Part shown: one piece after another, positions 1-9,030 of the stretch
How the letters are laid out: each line of letters begins with the position of its first letter
Numbering within the stretch: the first letter of the stretch is position 1
Assembly: GCA_000156295.1 (NCBI GenBank)
Contig: DS999226.1
Location: forward strand, 148,781 to 212,780
Direction: 5' to 3'
Source: a marine gamma proteobacterium HTCC2148
GTDB lineage: Bacteria; Pseudomonadota; Gammaproteobacteria; Pseudomonadales; Halieaceae
DNA length: 64,000 nucleotides
Made by a program: the position numbers and the translations under genes
The notes under the pieces: model-generated
Databases searched by the model: none
What the model was told of the DNA's origin: nothing
The model's input: the letters and a program-made list of their open reading frames with translations, nothing else

Positions 1-723
<723 letters not shown>

Positions 724-1221
724 TTATATCAATGTGGCCTGTCCTTGTAGGCCTTTCGCGCTCACGCTTGACGATTTATCGGTCGGAAACCAATAGCTTG
801 CTCGCGATTCCGCTCTGTACCTCTGTTCACTACTTCTCGATGACCAGGCTGTATGGTCAACACGGAAATGATCCCAGCCGTGGCAGTGTCGTATTTCGTG
901 GTCGAGCGTAGCCCTTTTATGATTCTTATGTATCCAGATGTCACAATAACCGGCCGTCAGTCTCGCACACCCTCGAGCATGGAAACTGCCGCATAACTCG
1001 GCCGGATTTTCAACATAGTGAAGGCGTATTTCGGGGCTGAAGATTTTTTGATAATTATGCATTGTGTTCCAGTCACCAAAGCCTGCGTCACTCAGCCAAT
1101 CTCCGGGACCGTAGCTGTAGTTGGCCCAATTTCCTGAGGCACAGCCTTGTAGACTTACTATGAATAACGAAATGCTCATTGCTACCATGAGTCTTTTAGC
1201 TGAACTGGTCGAATACAACAT
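724..1221 (-). CDS. Small lipoprotein with a metzincin-type zinc motif (HExxHxxGxxH)
   Basis: A 165-residue protein I do not recognise as a named family. The N-terminus is a lipoprotein signal with lipobox LQGC, giving lipidated Cys27. Residues 108-118 read HEIRHCHGWDH, a full HExxHxxGxxH zinc motif (H108, H112 and H118 as ligands, E109 as general base), as in metzincin proteases. The protein is far shorter than normal metzincin catalytic domains, and further Cys residues (77, 85, 93, 113) could form disulphides. The motif suggests an envelope-anchored zinc protease or zinc-binding protein; catalytic activity is inference from the motif alone. Start ATG at 1221 has an AAGG-type ribosome site about 7 nt upstream. 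It stands alone, downstream of the response regulator and on the same strand. Confidence 0.75.
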   Translation of the reverse strand: MLYSTSSAKRLMVAMSISLFIVSLQGCASGNWANYSYGPGDWLSDAGFGDWNTMHNYQKIFSPEIRLHYVENPAELCGSFHARGCARLTAGYCDIWIHKNHKRATLDHEIRHCHGWDHFRVDHTAWSSRSSEQRYRAESRASYWFPTDKSSSVSAKGLQGQATLI

Positions 1222-1313
1222 TTATAGCCTTTTGCCGCGGATTACTTCCTTGGCAAAATACTAAGCTTAAAGTGTAGGTCTAATATGTAGGGGCTGTAAA
1301 TATTTGTAGAAAA

Positions 1314-2045
1314 CTAGTCACTCCATGTGACAGCCGAACAAAACTTATAACCTTGTCCTCTTATTGTTTTTATATACTCGCCGTTTTCACACTGCAGTTT
1401 TTTCCTGAGTTTTCCCACCAGTACGTCGATACTTCGATCATACGGTGTCCAGTTTCGACTACTAATAGCGTTGAGCAGAAAGTCCCTGGGAAGAACGCGG
1501 TTATTGGATTTTAAAAGCGCAAGCAGAATGAAGTACTCGTGACTGGTAAGCTCAGGCGTGGCATTGTCTTTACCAGAGATCTCTTGAGTGAGGCAATCCA
1601 ATTGCCAATTTCCAAAATGGGCCTTAAGGTGACCGGCCTCTGACTCACTCCCCGAAGAATTGTCAGTGACGTGATCCAAACGACGCAGGACGCTCCGTAT
1701 CCTTGCCAGAAGTTCTCTGAAGTCGAACGGTTTCTGGATATAGTCGTCTGCTCCCAGCTCCAGACCGACGATTTTATCGACCTGTTCCGTGCTCCCGGTG
1801 ATAAATATTATCCCGATTTTTTTCAAAGAAAGTAGCTCTTTTGCTATTTCAAACCCATGCGTTCCGGGGATATTCAAATCCAGTAAGACAATGTCGATAT
1901 CCAGACTAGAGAAGATTTCGAGTGCCGATGGGGAAGATGTTGCACTGTGTACATCAAACCCCTCCTTCTCCAAGTACCTGGAGATAGTTCGACAAATTCT
2001 CTCATCATCGTCTATGACAAGAACCTTTTTTTTACTAGAAGACAT
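1314..2045 (-). CDS. OmpR/PhoB-family response regulator
   Basis: A 243-residue DNA-binding response regulator. Residues 7-120 form a receiver domain with the acidic pair D12-D13, phospho-acceptor D56 (VLLDLNIPG), T83 and K105 (QKPFDF), so it should be phosphorylatable. Residues about 145-240 form the winged-helix Trans_reg_C domain (LTSHEYFILLALL, SIDVLVGKLRKKL, IRGQGYKF). It would act as a transcription factor in the cytoplasm. No cognate kinase is adjacent on the same strand; the divergent signalling genes from 2253 onward, including a hybrid kinase, are the natural candidates. The 207-nt divergent gap probably carries control sites for both directions. Confidence 0.93.
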   Translation of the reverse strand: MSSSKKKVLVIDDDERICRTISRYLEKEGFDVHSATSSPSALEIFSSLDIDIVLLDLNIPGTHGFEIAKELLSLKKIGIIFITGSTEQVDKIVGLELGADDYIQKPFDFRELLARIRSVLRRLDHVTDNSSGSESEAGHLKAHFGNWQLDCLTQEISGKDNATPELTSHEYFILLALLKSNNRVLPRDFLLNAISSRNWTPYDRSIDVLVGKLRKKLQCENGEYIKTIRGQGYKFCSAVTWSD

Positions 2046-2252
2046 GCTGCTTTACCCTGAGTCTCAATTTTATGCAGTTACACTCGCTGCACATTACGGG
2101 AATTCTACATTTTCATGGCAAGCTTTACGAGTTACGGCAGTAACATTAGATAAATCTCTGCACAGTCTTTACAAACTATTACATTAGCTGGTCATTGCAT
2201 TTACGTTCACAGACTAATATGTCGGCATATACCTAGAGATATTGCGAGTACT

Positions 2253-3557
2253 ATGGCTATGGATAGACCACAGGTTTTAATCGTAGACGACGACCCAAGA
2301 GTGTGCCGACTCATTCAGAACATGGCGTGCAGCGAGCAATTTGAATACACAGACATCGTAGATCCACGGCGCTTGAAAACTGTGTATGAAGACCTCCTGC
2401 CGGAAAAAATATTTCTTGACCTCTCAATGCCCGGAATGGACGGAATCGAAGCCCTGACTTTTTTAAAGGATAGTGGCTCTACGAGCCATATTTGTCTTAT
2501 TAGCGGTTGGAGTGAAAAAGTTCTCAGGTCTTCCTGCGCGCTAGGTAAAAAAATGGGGCTTAACATGAGCCCGCCAATTCATAAGCCTTTCAGGGCAACT
2601 GAAATCAGAGCATTTTTGAAAGCGGATCAGTTCACTCATACCAGCGTTCCAGTTTCTCCTATTCTTCCCAGGTCTCGAAAATTCAAGGAAGAGCTGAAAC
2701 ACGCCATCTACAATGTCGGAGAAATTCAGCCCTTTTACCAACCGATCGTAGACTTAAAAACTGGAGAAGTAGACTCGCTAGAGGCTCTTTGCAGATGGCA
2801 TCACCCTACAAGAGGGATACTATGTCCCGGAGATTTTCTTCCTCTTGTTGAAAAATACGGTCTGATGAAAGACCTGACTTATAGCCTACTAAAAATTATA
2901 TTAGAAGACATGGCTTGTTGGGACTCAATGGCATCTCGACCCAATGTTTCGATAAATCTATTTCCGGAACTGCTCGAAGAGCAAAGTCTTCCCGATGTTT
3001 TTATGGCACACATGAAGTCAGCCGGAATTGACCCATCACGAATAACGATCGAGATAACAGAGCAAAGCAATTACGGAGACTCGGTTCAGATGATGAATGT
3101 GATTTCGCGATTGAGAATCGCAGGGTTTGGGCTTTCGCTAGATGATTTTGGCACCGGTTTTGCGTCAATGGAAAAAGTAAAAGAGATACCATTCACTGAA
3201 TTAAAAATAGACCGATCGTTTGTGTCTGATTTATTACACGATCCAGACGCAAAAGCCATAGTGAAATCGTCAATAAGCCTGGCGCAAGAGATAGGAATAC
3301 CGACAGTCGCTGAGGGTATCGAAAATCGCGAGACACTGTCCTGGCTTATTTCAAATGGATGTACCAGGGGCCAAGGCTATCTGCTGTGCCCCCCGGGCGA
3401 TTTTGATAAGTCTATCTTGCTAGCGCAAAGTTCGACCAATCATAAATATGAGATCGGCGAATTCGATTCTGGTGATGTTAGTTCCAGCACCGATACTGTT
3501 TCAACGAAAGAATGTCAAACCACAGCGACGCTAACAGTTACACCGGATATAACATGA
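2253..3557 (+). CDS. Receiver-EAL cyclic-di-GMP phosphodiesterase
   Basis: A 434-residue cytoplasmic response regulator with an EAL output. Receiver at about 7-125 with D12-D13, phospho-acceptor D56 (LDLSMPG) and K111. The EAL domain (about 145-395) retains every catalytic signature I can check: E177 of EAL, N235 (SINLFP), E267 (IEITEQ), D297-D298 (DDFGTG), K318 (KID), E354 (AEGIEN) and QGY. It is therefore likely an active phosphodiesterase that hydrolyses c-di-GMP to pGpG. A short Ser/Thr-rich tail follows. Its stop codon overlaps the start of the next receiver gene (ATGA at 3554-3557), so the two are translationally coupled. First gene of a plus-strand signalling run that ends at the hybrid kinase. 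Confidence 0.94.
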   Translation: MAMDRPQVLIVDDDPRVCRLIQNMACSEQFEYTDIVDPRRLKTVYEDLLPEKIFLDLSMPGMDGIEALTFLKDSGSTSHICLISGWSEKVLRSSCALGKKMGLNMSPPIHKPFRATEIRAFLKADQFTHTSVPVSPILPRSRKFKEELKHAIYNVGEIQPFYQPIVDLKTGEVDSLEALCRWHHPTRGILCPGDFLPLVEKYGLMKDLTYSLLKIILEDMACWDSMASRPNVSINLFPELLEEQSLPDVFMAHMKSAGIDPSRITIEITEQSNYGDSVQMMNVISRLRIAGFGLSLDDFGTGFASMEKVKEIPFTELKIDRSFVSDLLHDPDAKAIVKSSISLAQEIGIPTVAEGIENRETLSWLISNGCTRGQGYLLCPPGDFDKSILLAQSSTNHKYEIGEFDSGDVSSSTDTVSTKECQTTATLTVTPDIT

Positions 3558-3991
3558 ACTCCGAAATAACCACATGGTCAAATCAAAAAGCCTGGCGAAA
3601 AAATGGCCAGCAAAGCAACGTTTTAATCGTTGATAGTAGCGCCACGACCAGAATCCTGGTGGCGAACATGTTTATTGATTGTGGAATCGATGCAGACACA
3701 GCTGGAGACTCAACAGAAGCTGTACTGAAATACAGAATTTTTAATTTCGATATGGTGATTGTTGAGGTAAATATGGAAGCTCTTGCTGGAATACACATTG
3801 CGAAAGCGATTAGAAATGCTCCGACCTCATCAGAAAATCCCTTACTGATCTATGCCTTAACCGACAACGAACGGCAAGAATCGATCAAAAAAATGAAGGA
3901 TGCGATGATGGATGGTTTTTTGCGTAAACCAATCACCATTGAGGCTATCGAAGAGATTGCAAAGCACCATTGTTTATCCAGTGAATATTAG
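3554..3991 (+). CDS. Stand-alone receiver domain with Glu at the phospho-acceptor site
   Basis: A 145-residue single-domain receiver. I place the start at the ATG of the ATGA overlap with the upstream REC-EAL stop; the reading frame is open further upstream (from 3512), but coupling favours 3554. The fold signatures are clear: NVLIVDSSATTRILVANMF, then T103 and K125 (LRKPI). Two key positions deviate. The usual second acidic residue is Ser (D27-S28), and the phospho-acceptor in FDMVIVEVNME is Glu71 instead of Asp. Such receivers cannot be phosphorylated normally; Glu may mimic a constitutively active state or the domain may act only by protein contacts. Likely partner: the REC-EAL protein or the hybrid kinase 112 nt downstream. 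Confidence 0.85.
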   Translation: MNSEITTWSNQKAWRKNGQQSNVLIVDSSATTRILVANMFIDCGIDADTAGDSTEAVLKYRIFNFDMVIVEVNMEALAGIHIAKAIRNAPTSSENPLLIYALTDNERQESIKKMKDAMMDGFLRKPITIEAIEEIAKHHCLSSEY

Positions 3992-4103
3992 AGATGCAGT
4001 TGTTATTTGAATCTGCAAATACTTAAAAATTGAGAAAACATACTTCGAGCATGAAAATCTCAACAAATAAATCGCAGAAATGCTTTAGAAAAGGATCAAA
4101 GAG

Positions 4104-6653
4104 ATGCTTACCATATCAAAATCTGAAATAGCGATTCTCGCCTCTCTTGTGGCAGTATCCTCAATGTCAGCATTCTACTTCCAGCAATTCACGGAGAATG
4201 GGCTATTGCTGACAGCCTTTACTTCGGTTACTTGTATTTTCTTTGCATACTTCGCTTCACGCAATAAATATCGCAATTCTTACCCAAAAGACTCAGCTTC
4301 CGATGCTCATAATGATACTTCCCCAGATTTAAATAGGGCAATCTATTCGAGTGACCTGAACCAAAATAACGAGCTTCGCCAATTTATAGATGACGCAAAC
4401 GCACCTATTTTTGGCATTAACGAACTAGGTCAAATCGACGAGTGGAATCGGATGGCCGCTAAAATAACTGGATTTTCAAAGGAAGAGACGCTCGGTAAAA
4501 ATATAGTAAAAGAGTTCATTACCGATGAGTATAAAACCTCCGTAGAAACCGTTCTTAGTCGTGCGCTTGGTGGCGTACAAACCGACAGCTACGAGTTTCC
4601 TTTATATACAAAAAATGGAGAGCGAGTCGAAGTGTTACTAAACGCTTGGACAAGGAGAAATAGTGATGGAAAAATTGTTGGGGTTTTGGGAGTGGGACAG
4701 GACGTCTCTATAGCGACGCGCGCGAGGGCAGAAGTCGAGCGAACCGCCAAAGAACTGCGACAGTTCGTTGAGACCGCCAATGCGCCGATCTTCGGCATTG
4801 ACAAGGAGGGCCTGGTGAACGAATGGAACCAAATGGCTGAGACTATTACTGGTTTTGAGAAAGAGGCGGTTATAGATAAGGATCTTGTCTCCGAGTTCAT
4901 CACTGACGAATACAAAGAGTCTGTCAAGAACGTACTAGACAGAGCTTTAATAGGTGACGAGACGGCAAACTTTGAATTCCCGTTATACACAAATAGCGGC
5001 GAGAGAGTTGAAGTGCTGCTAAACGCATCAACAAGGCGAAATGTAGAGGGCGATATAATCGGAGTAATTGGTGTCGGACAAGACGTTACGCGTACGTCAC
5101 GAGCGCTGGCTGAGGCCGAACAAACCGCGAAGGAACTTCGTCAATTTGTTGAAACTGCCAATGCGCCTATATTCGGTATAGATCAATATGGGCGAGTGAA
5201 TGAATGGAACCAGATGGCTGAAAAGATCACCAATTACACAAAGTCAGAGGTCATCGGGGAAAAACTTGTAGCTCGATTTATTACTGAGCAATATCAATAT
5301 TCCGTACAGGACGTTCTAGATCGTGCGTTAAATGGCGACGAGACAGCCAATTTCGAGTTTCCCCTTTACACAAAAGAAGGTGATCGGGTTGAGGTTCTGT
5401 TAAATGCAACCACCCGTCGGGATGTAGCGGGTGAGATCATTGGTGTGCTCGGCGTGGGCCAGGATATTACGGAAATACGCAAACAAGAACGTGCCGCTAG
5501 GCAAGCCCAGAAAATGGAAGTTATCGGCCAACTTACAGGCGGTATGGCGCACGACTTCAATAATCTTCTTACTGTGATACAAGGTAACATAGGCCTTATA
5601 GTTGAGGATATGGATGACGCAGACGAGTCGACCCGCGAAATCTTGCAAGACGCTTTATCTGCTGCCGAGGATGGGTCTAATTTAACACAACAACTTTTGG
5701 CATTCGCTCGAAAACAACCGCTGCATACCCAGGACGTTGACATTGATCAGCTTATTAACAAACTCAGCCGCCTTGTTAAGCGTACTATTGGGCAAAATGT
5801 CGATGTTTTTGTTGAGCCTAACGTTGGCGTTGGAAAACTCGTCGCTAAAGTCGACTCTGTCCAACTGGAAAGTTCATTACTGAATCTTTGCCTTAATGCA
5901 CGAGATGCCATGGATGGAGACGGTGTTCTCACTCTCGCCACTAGTAAGGTCCAGATCACTGAGTCTGACTCACAGGGCTTTGCTGACGTTTCGCCAGGGA
6001 AATACGTCTGTATCAGCGTCTCCGATACCGGCAAGGGAATGTCAGCAGAAGAATGTGAAAGGGCTTTTGAACCTTTCTTTACTACTAAGGATGTAGGGGC
6101 AGGATCAGGGCTCGGGCTTAGTATGGTTCAAGGATTCGCCATACAGTCTAGCGGATCGGTTAGCATCTCTAGCGTGCAAGGGGAGAAAACAACGGTCAAC
6201 CTATTAATACCGATGGTGGATTCTGTCGAGAATGTAACCGCGGCAGAACCTGCGTTGATAGTTAAGAAGGTGGGAGTGTATAGCGCAACCATACTTGTCG
6301 TGGAAGACGAGCCACGTGTTCGAAAATACGCTGTGCGGTGCTTAAAGCTGCCCGGCGTTAAGGTGATCGAAGCCGAGAATAGTTTAGACGCTCTGGAAAT
6401 ACTTAAATCAGACGAGCATATCGACCTCGTCTTTAGTGATGTCATTTTGCCAGGTGAACTCAACGGAAGACTGTTGGCGAAAAAAATAAGTGAAGATTTT
6501 CCGGACATTAAAGTGAAGCTCACAACTGGTTACGAAGACCAACTAAAAGACGACGATATAGAACACGATATCCTTCGCAAGCCGTACTCAAGAGAGGAAC
6601 TCATTGAATATATCTCAGAGGAAATATTTCTACCAAAATCAAAGGCCAGTTAA
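4104..6653 (+). CDS. Membrane hybrid histidine kinase with three tandem PAS repeats
   Basis: An 849-residue sensor kinase. Residues about 7-52 contain two short membrane helices. Three PAS domains start at residues 90, 217 and 344, spaced by exactly 127 residues; each has ELRQF, NAPIFGI, EWN.MA and RVEVLLNA..RR landmarks. A HisKA dimerisation domain follows with H483 (GGMAHDFNN), then an HATPase domain (LNLCLNARDAM, DTGKGM, GSGLGLSMV). The C-terminal receiver has E734-D735, phospho-acceptor D779 (FSDVILPG) and K826 (LRKPY). No LOV cysteine motif is seen, so the PAS ligand is unknown. Phosphate could pass to the internal receiver and on to other partners; the neighbouring REC-EAL protein and OmpR-type regulator are candidates by proximity. 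A GGATC/AAGAG-type ribosome site precedes ATG 4104. Confidence 0.95.
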   Translation: MLTISKSEIAILASLVAVSSMSAFYFQQFTENGLLLTAFTSVTCIFFAYFASRNKYRNSYPKDSASDAHNDTSPDLNRAIYSSDLNQNNELRQFIDDANAPIFGINELGQIDEWNRMAAKITGFSKEETLGKNIVKEFITDEYKTSVETVLSRALGGVQTDSYEFPLYTKNGERVEVLLNAWTRRNSDGKIVGVLGVGQDVSIATRARAEVERTAKELRQFVETANAPIFGIDKEGLVNEWNQMAETITGFEKEAVIDKDLVSEFITDEYKESVKNVLDRALIGDETANFEFPLYTNSGERVEVLLNASTRRNVEGDIIGVIGVGQDVTRTSRALAEAEQTAKELRQFVETANAPIFGIDQYGRVNEWNQMAEKITNYTKSEVIGEKLVARFITEQYQYSVQDVLDRALNGDETANFEFPLYTKEGDRVEVLLNATTRRDVAGEIIGVLGVGQDITEIRKQERAARQAQKMEVIGQLTGGMAHDFNNLLTVIQGNIGLIVEDMDDADESTREILQDALSAAEDGSNLTQQLLAFARKQPLHTQDVDIDQLINKLSRLVKRTIGQNVDVFVEPNVGVGKLVAKVDSVQLESSLLNLCLNARDAMDGDGVLTLATSKVQITESDSQGFADVSPGKYVCISVSDTGKGMSAEECERAFEPFFTTKDVGAGSGLGLSMVQGFAIQSSGSVSISSVQGEKTTVNLLIPMVDSVENVTAAEPALIVKKVGVYSATILVVEDEPRVRKYAVRCLKLPGVKVIEAENSLDALEILKSDEHIDLVFSDVILPGELNGRLLAKKISEDFPDIKVKLTTGYEDQLKDDDIEHDILRKPYSREELIEYISEEIFLPKSKAS
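4371..5513 (+). repeat. Three in-frame tandem repeat units of 381 bp encoding PAS domains
   Basis: Units begin at 4371, 4752 and 5133 (each at the codons for ELRQF) and are exactly 381 bp apart. Units 2 and 3 are very similar in protein sequence, with long shared stretches such as ELRQFVETANAPIFGID and GDETANFEFPLYT, but use different synonymous codons (gaactgcga versus gaacttcgt). The duplication is therefore not recent or has been held at the protein level. The end of unit 3 diverges where the linker to HisKA begins. Confidence 0.9.
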
Positions 6654-6800
6654 GATTCAGGAAAAAAACAGCTGAACCTTAGTTTTGACCCTGCGGAACT
6701 ATTGATAGAGTTGCCTCTTTCGACTCTCAATCGTCGTCGAACTCATGAGCATATGGTGTTAGGGTTATGCCTAAACTTGAGCTTGTAGCATTATAAAAAC

Positions 6801-8519
6801 ATGAGCCACAACACTTTTGATGAATTCTCAGGCCTGGTATCGTGGCCTGCAGCACTGTTACTTATCACTATGTTGGCGACGGCTATCCCCACCGCAAGTA
6901 GCGCCTCCGATGCCGACCAAACTCCCCCAAATTCGCCAAAACTGGTCGTGCAAATCACAGTTGACCAGTTACGCGGCGATCTGCCGATGCGTTATCGTGA
7001 ACGACTTATGGAAGGTGGCTTTCGGTACCTTATGGAACAGGGGACGCATTACACCAATGCACACTATCGCCACGCAAACACCGAAACTGCGGTCGGACAC
7101 TCAACACTGTTCACCGGTGCCGATCCTTCACGGCATGGCATCGTCACTAATGAATGGTTCGACCAAAAAACAGGCCAGATCGTTTATAACACCGAAGACG
7201 ACCGTCACCATCTCATTGGCAAGGATCCGAAGCCGCACCAAGGAGTGTCACCCCGCAACCTCTTGTCCAGCACCATAGGTGATGAATTGGTATTGTCGAA
7301 TGCGGGACAATCACGCGTCTTCAGCGTCTCGGGTAAAGACCGGGGAGCCATCCTGCCGGGCGGGCATGCTGGCAAGGCTTTTTGGTACTCTAAAAGCTCA
7401 GGCCAGTTCGTTACCAGCACCTACTATTACCAAGAATATCCTGAGTGGGTCGCCCAGTGGAACGCGTCCAAGCCTAGCGATCGCTATCGTGGCAAACAAT
7501 GGAAACTGTCACAATCGCTTGAAAGTTACTTCGCACGAGATATCGATGACAGACCTTACGAAGCTGATTTTGGTTCACTGGGGCGCACGTTCCCACATCA
7601 TTATGGTGACGACAAGTACACCAGCCTTGTTGTAGGCCTCACCCCAGCGGTCGACGAACTGACAATAGAGTTTGCGAAACTAACCATCATTCAGGAGAAG
7701 CTGGGCGCCGGTGGCGCGACAGATTTCTTGGCTGTCAGCTTGTCGGCAACGGATTACGTTGGCCATTTATTCGGCCCATCAAGCTTGGAAAGTGAAGACA
7801 CTATCCTGCGCCTTGATCGACTTTTGGCGTCATTTTTCGAGTTCCTAGACCAGACAGTTGGCCTGGACCAAACACTGATAGTGCTGTCCGCGGATCACGG
7901 CGGCCCCGAGGCCCCGGAATACATCGTAGATCGAATCGGTCTGGAGACAGGCCGCTATGCTTTCGATCACTTCAAGCAGCCAAATGAACTGACAAAGGCG
8001 CTAAAGCGACGGTTCGGGCGCGGTGATCTGATACGCGCACACAGCCACCCCTACCTGCACCTGGACTACAACGTCATCCAGGAAGCAGATTTGAACCCAG
8101 CGGACGTGGAGCGTTTTCTGGCAGCAGAAGCAATCAAACTGCCAGGCATCTTTTACGCCATGAGTCGAAGTGAACTGGTCAACGGGCAGTATGTCGATGG
8201 ACCTCTGCAACGCCAGATCAGACGGAGCTTCCACTTTGATCGTTCAGGCTCGGTTCACCTGGTAGCTGACCAGTACTGGTTTATGCATTCTACCGGCGAG
8301 GCTGCCGCAATGGGTTTACCAGGTCTGGCGGCGATTCATGGCTCACCCTGGCCCTATGATACCTATGTGCCCATATTCTTTGCCGGGCACGAAGTGCGAG
8401 CACAAACAGTTGAACGCCGAGTTGCACCAACCGACATAGCACCTACAATTTCCAACTACTTGGGCATCAAATACCCCTCCGGTAATATCGGTGATCCTTT
8501 GCCCGAAGTAATCCAATAA
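6801..8519 (+). CDS. PafA-like alkaline phosphatase (exported phosphomonoesterase)
   Basis: A 572-residue alkaline-phosphatase-superfamily enzyme. After an N-terminal hydrophobic signal (about 15-35) it shows VDQLRGD (D55), the nucleophile region NTETAVGH (Thr96 as nucleophile), N117, and GKDRGAIL giving K179 and R181, which match the Asn and Lys-x-Arg phosphate-binding residues of Elizabethkingia PafA. The remaining zinc ligands are present: D318 and H322 (TDYVGH), D365-H366 (SADHGG) and H513 (AIHGSPW). This set points to a calcium-independent, Zn-dependent phosphate monoesterase in the periplasm. It is a single gene with 147 nt before it and no obvious Pho box. A phosphodiesterase specificity cannot be excluded by sequence alone. 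Confidence 0.88.
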   Translation: MSHNTFDEFSGLVSWPAALLLITMLATAIPTASSASDADQTPPNSPKLVVQITVDQLRGDLPMRYRERLMEGGFRYLMEQGTHYTNAHYRHANTETAVGHSTLFTGADPSRHGIVTNEWFDQKTGQIVYNTEDDRHHLIGKDPKPHQGVSPRNLLSSTIGDELVLSNAGQSRVFSVSGKDRGAILPGGHAGKAFWYSKSSGQFVTSTYYYQEYPEWVAQWNASKPSDRYRGKQWKLSQSLESYFARDIDDRPYEADFGSLGRTFPHHYGDDKYTSLVVGLTPAVDELTIEFAKLTIIQEKLGAGGATDFLAVSLSATDYVGHLFGPSSLESEDTILRLDRLLASFFEFLDQTVGLDQTLIVLSADHGGPEAPEYIVDRIGLETGRYAFDHFKQPNELTKALKRRFGRGDLIRAHSHPYLHLDYNVIQEADLNPADVERFLAAEAIKLPGIFYAMSRSELVNGQYVDGPLQRQIRRSFHFDRSGSVHLVADQYWFMHSTGEAAAMGLPGLAAIHGSPWPYDTYVPIFFAGHEVRAQTVERRVAPTDIAPTISNYLGIKYPSGNIGDPLPEVIQ

Positions 8520-8652
8520 AGACAAGTCCTGACCATATTCAACAGGCTAAAAGAGTGACTCAATAAAAGCACAACCAGAAACCAGAAAGATCAACTATAC
8601 AATTTGGCTGACGACCTAAGACAGCGTGCTGCGCACACCTGTCTCTGCCTGG

Positions 8653-8850
8653 CTAATAGGACTCGTTTTCATCTCGCACTGACACAAATAAATTGCCCAT
8701 GGAATCTGATGTCACGCTAACGATTATAGGTTTACAACACACCTGGCAGTCTTCAACATACTCATGACCGACCTCTTGCTGGTCTATGAGGACCTCTATC
8801 TGCTCACCGCAATAGGGGCAGCTAATAAGCTGTTCTTCTAGTGATTGCAT
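8653..8850 (-). CDS. CPXCG-motif cysteine-rich small protein
   Basis: A 65-residue protein of the CPXCG family (Cys_rich_CPXG in Pfam). Two Cys pairs, C11-x2-C14 (CPYCG) and C35-x2-C38 (CQVC), form a likely zinc knuckle; an extra Cys39 follows. The family is common in gammaproteobacteria and has no settled function. The gene is monocistronic; the flanking gaps of about 130 and 180 nt show nothing else. Confidence 0.85.
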   Translation of the reverse strand: MQSLEEQLISCPYCGEQIEVLIDQQEVGHEYVEDCQVCCKPIIVSVTSDSMGNLFVSVRDENESY

Positions 8851-9030
8851 CAGTTCATTACCGCGCTCAAAAACACCAATATATTAGGCCGTCAGTAAGC
8901 AGTTGCAACTAAGAAAGTCATCTTGCAGGCTGCTGGCGACACTATAAAACCATAAGCTCTTTATAGAAAGAGCAAGAGAAAGCAGAACCCGCAGTTACTT
9001 AAAGGCACACACCTTGCGCCTAACTGATCA

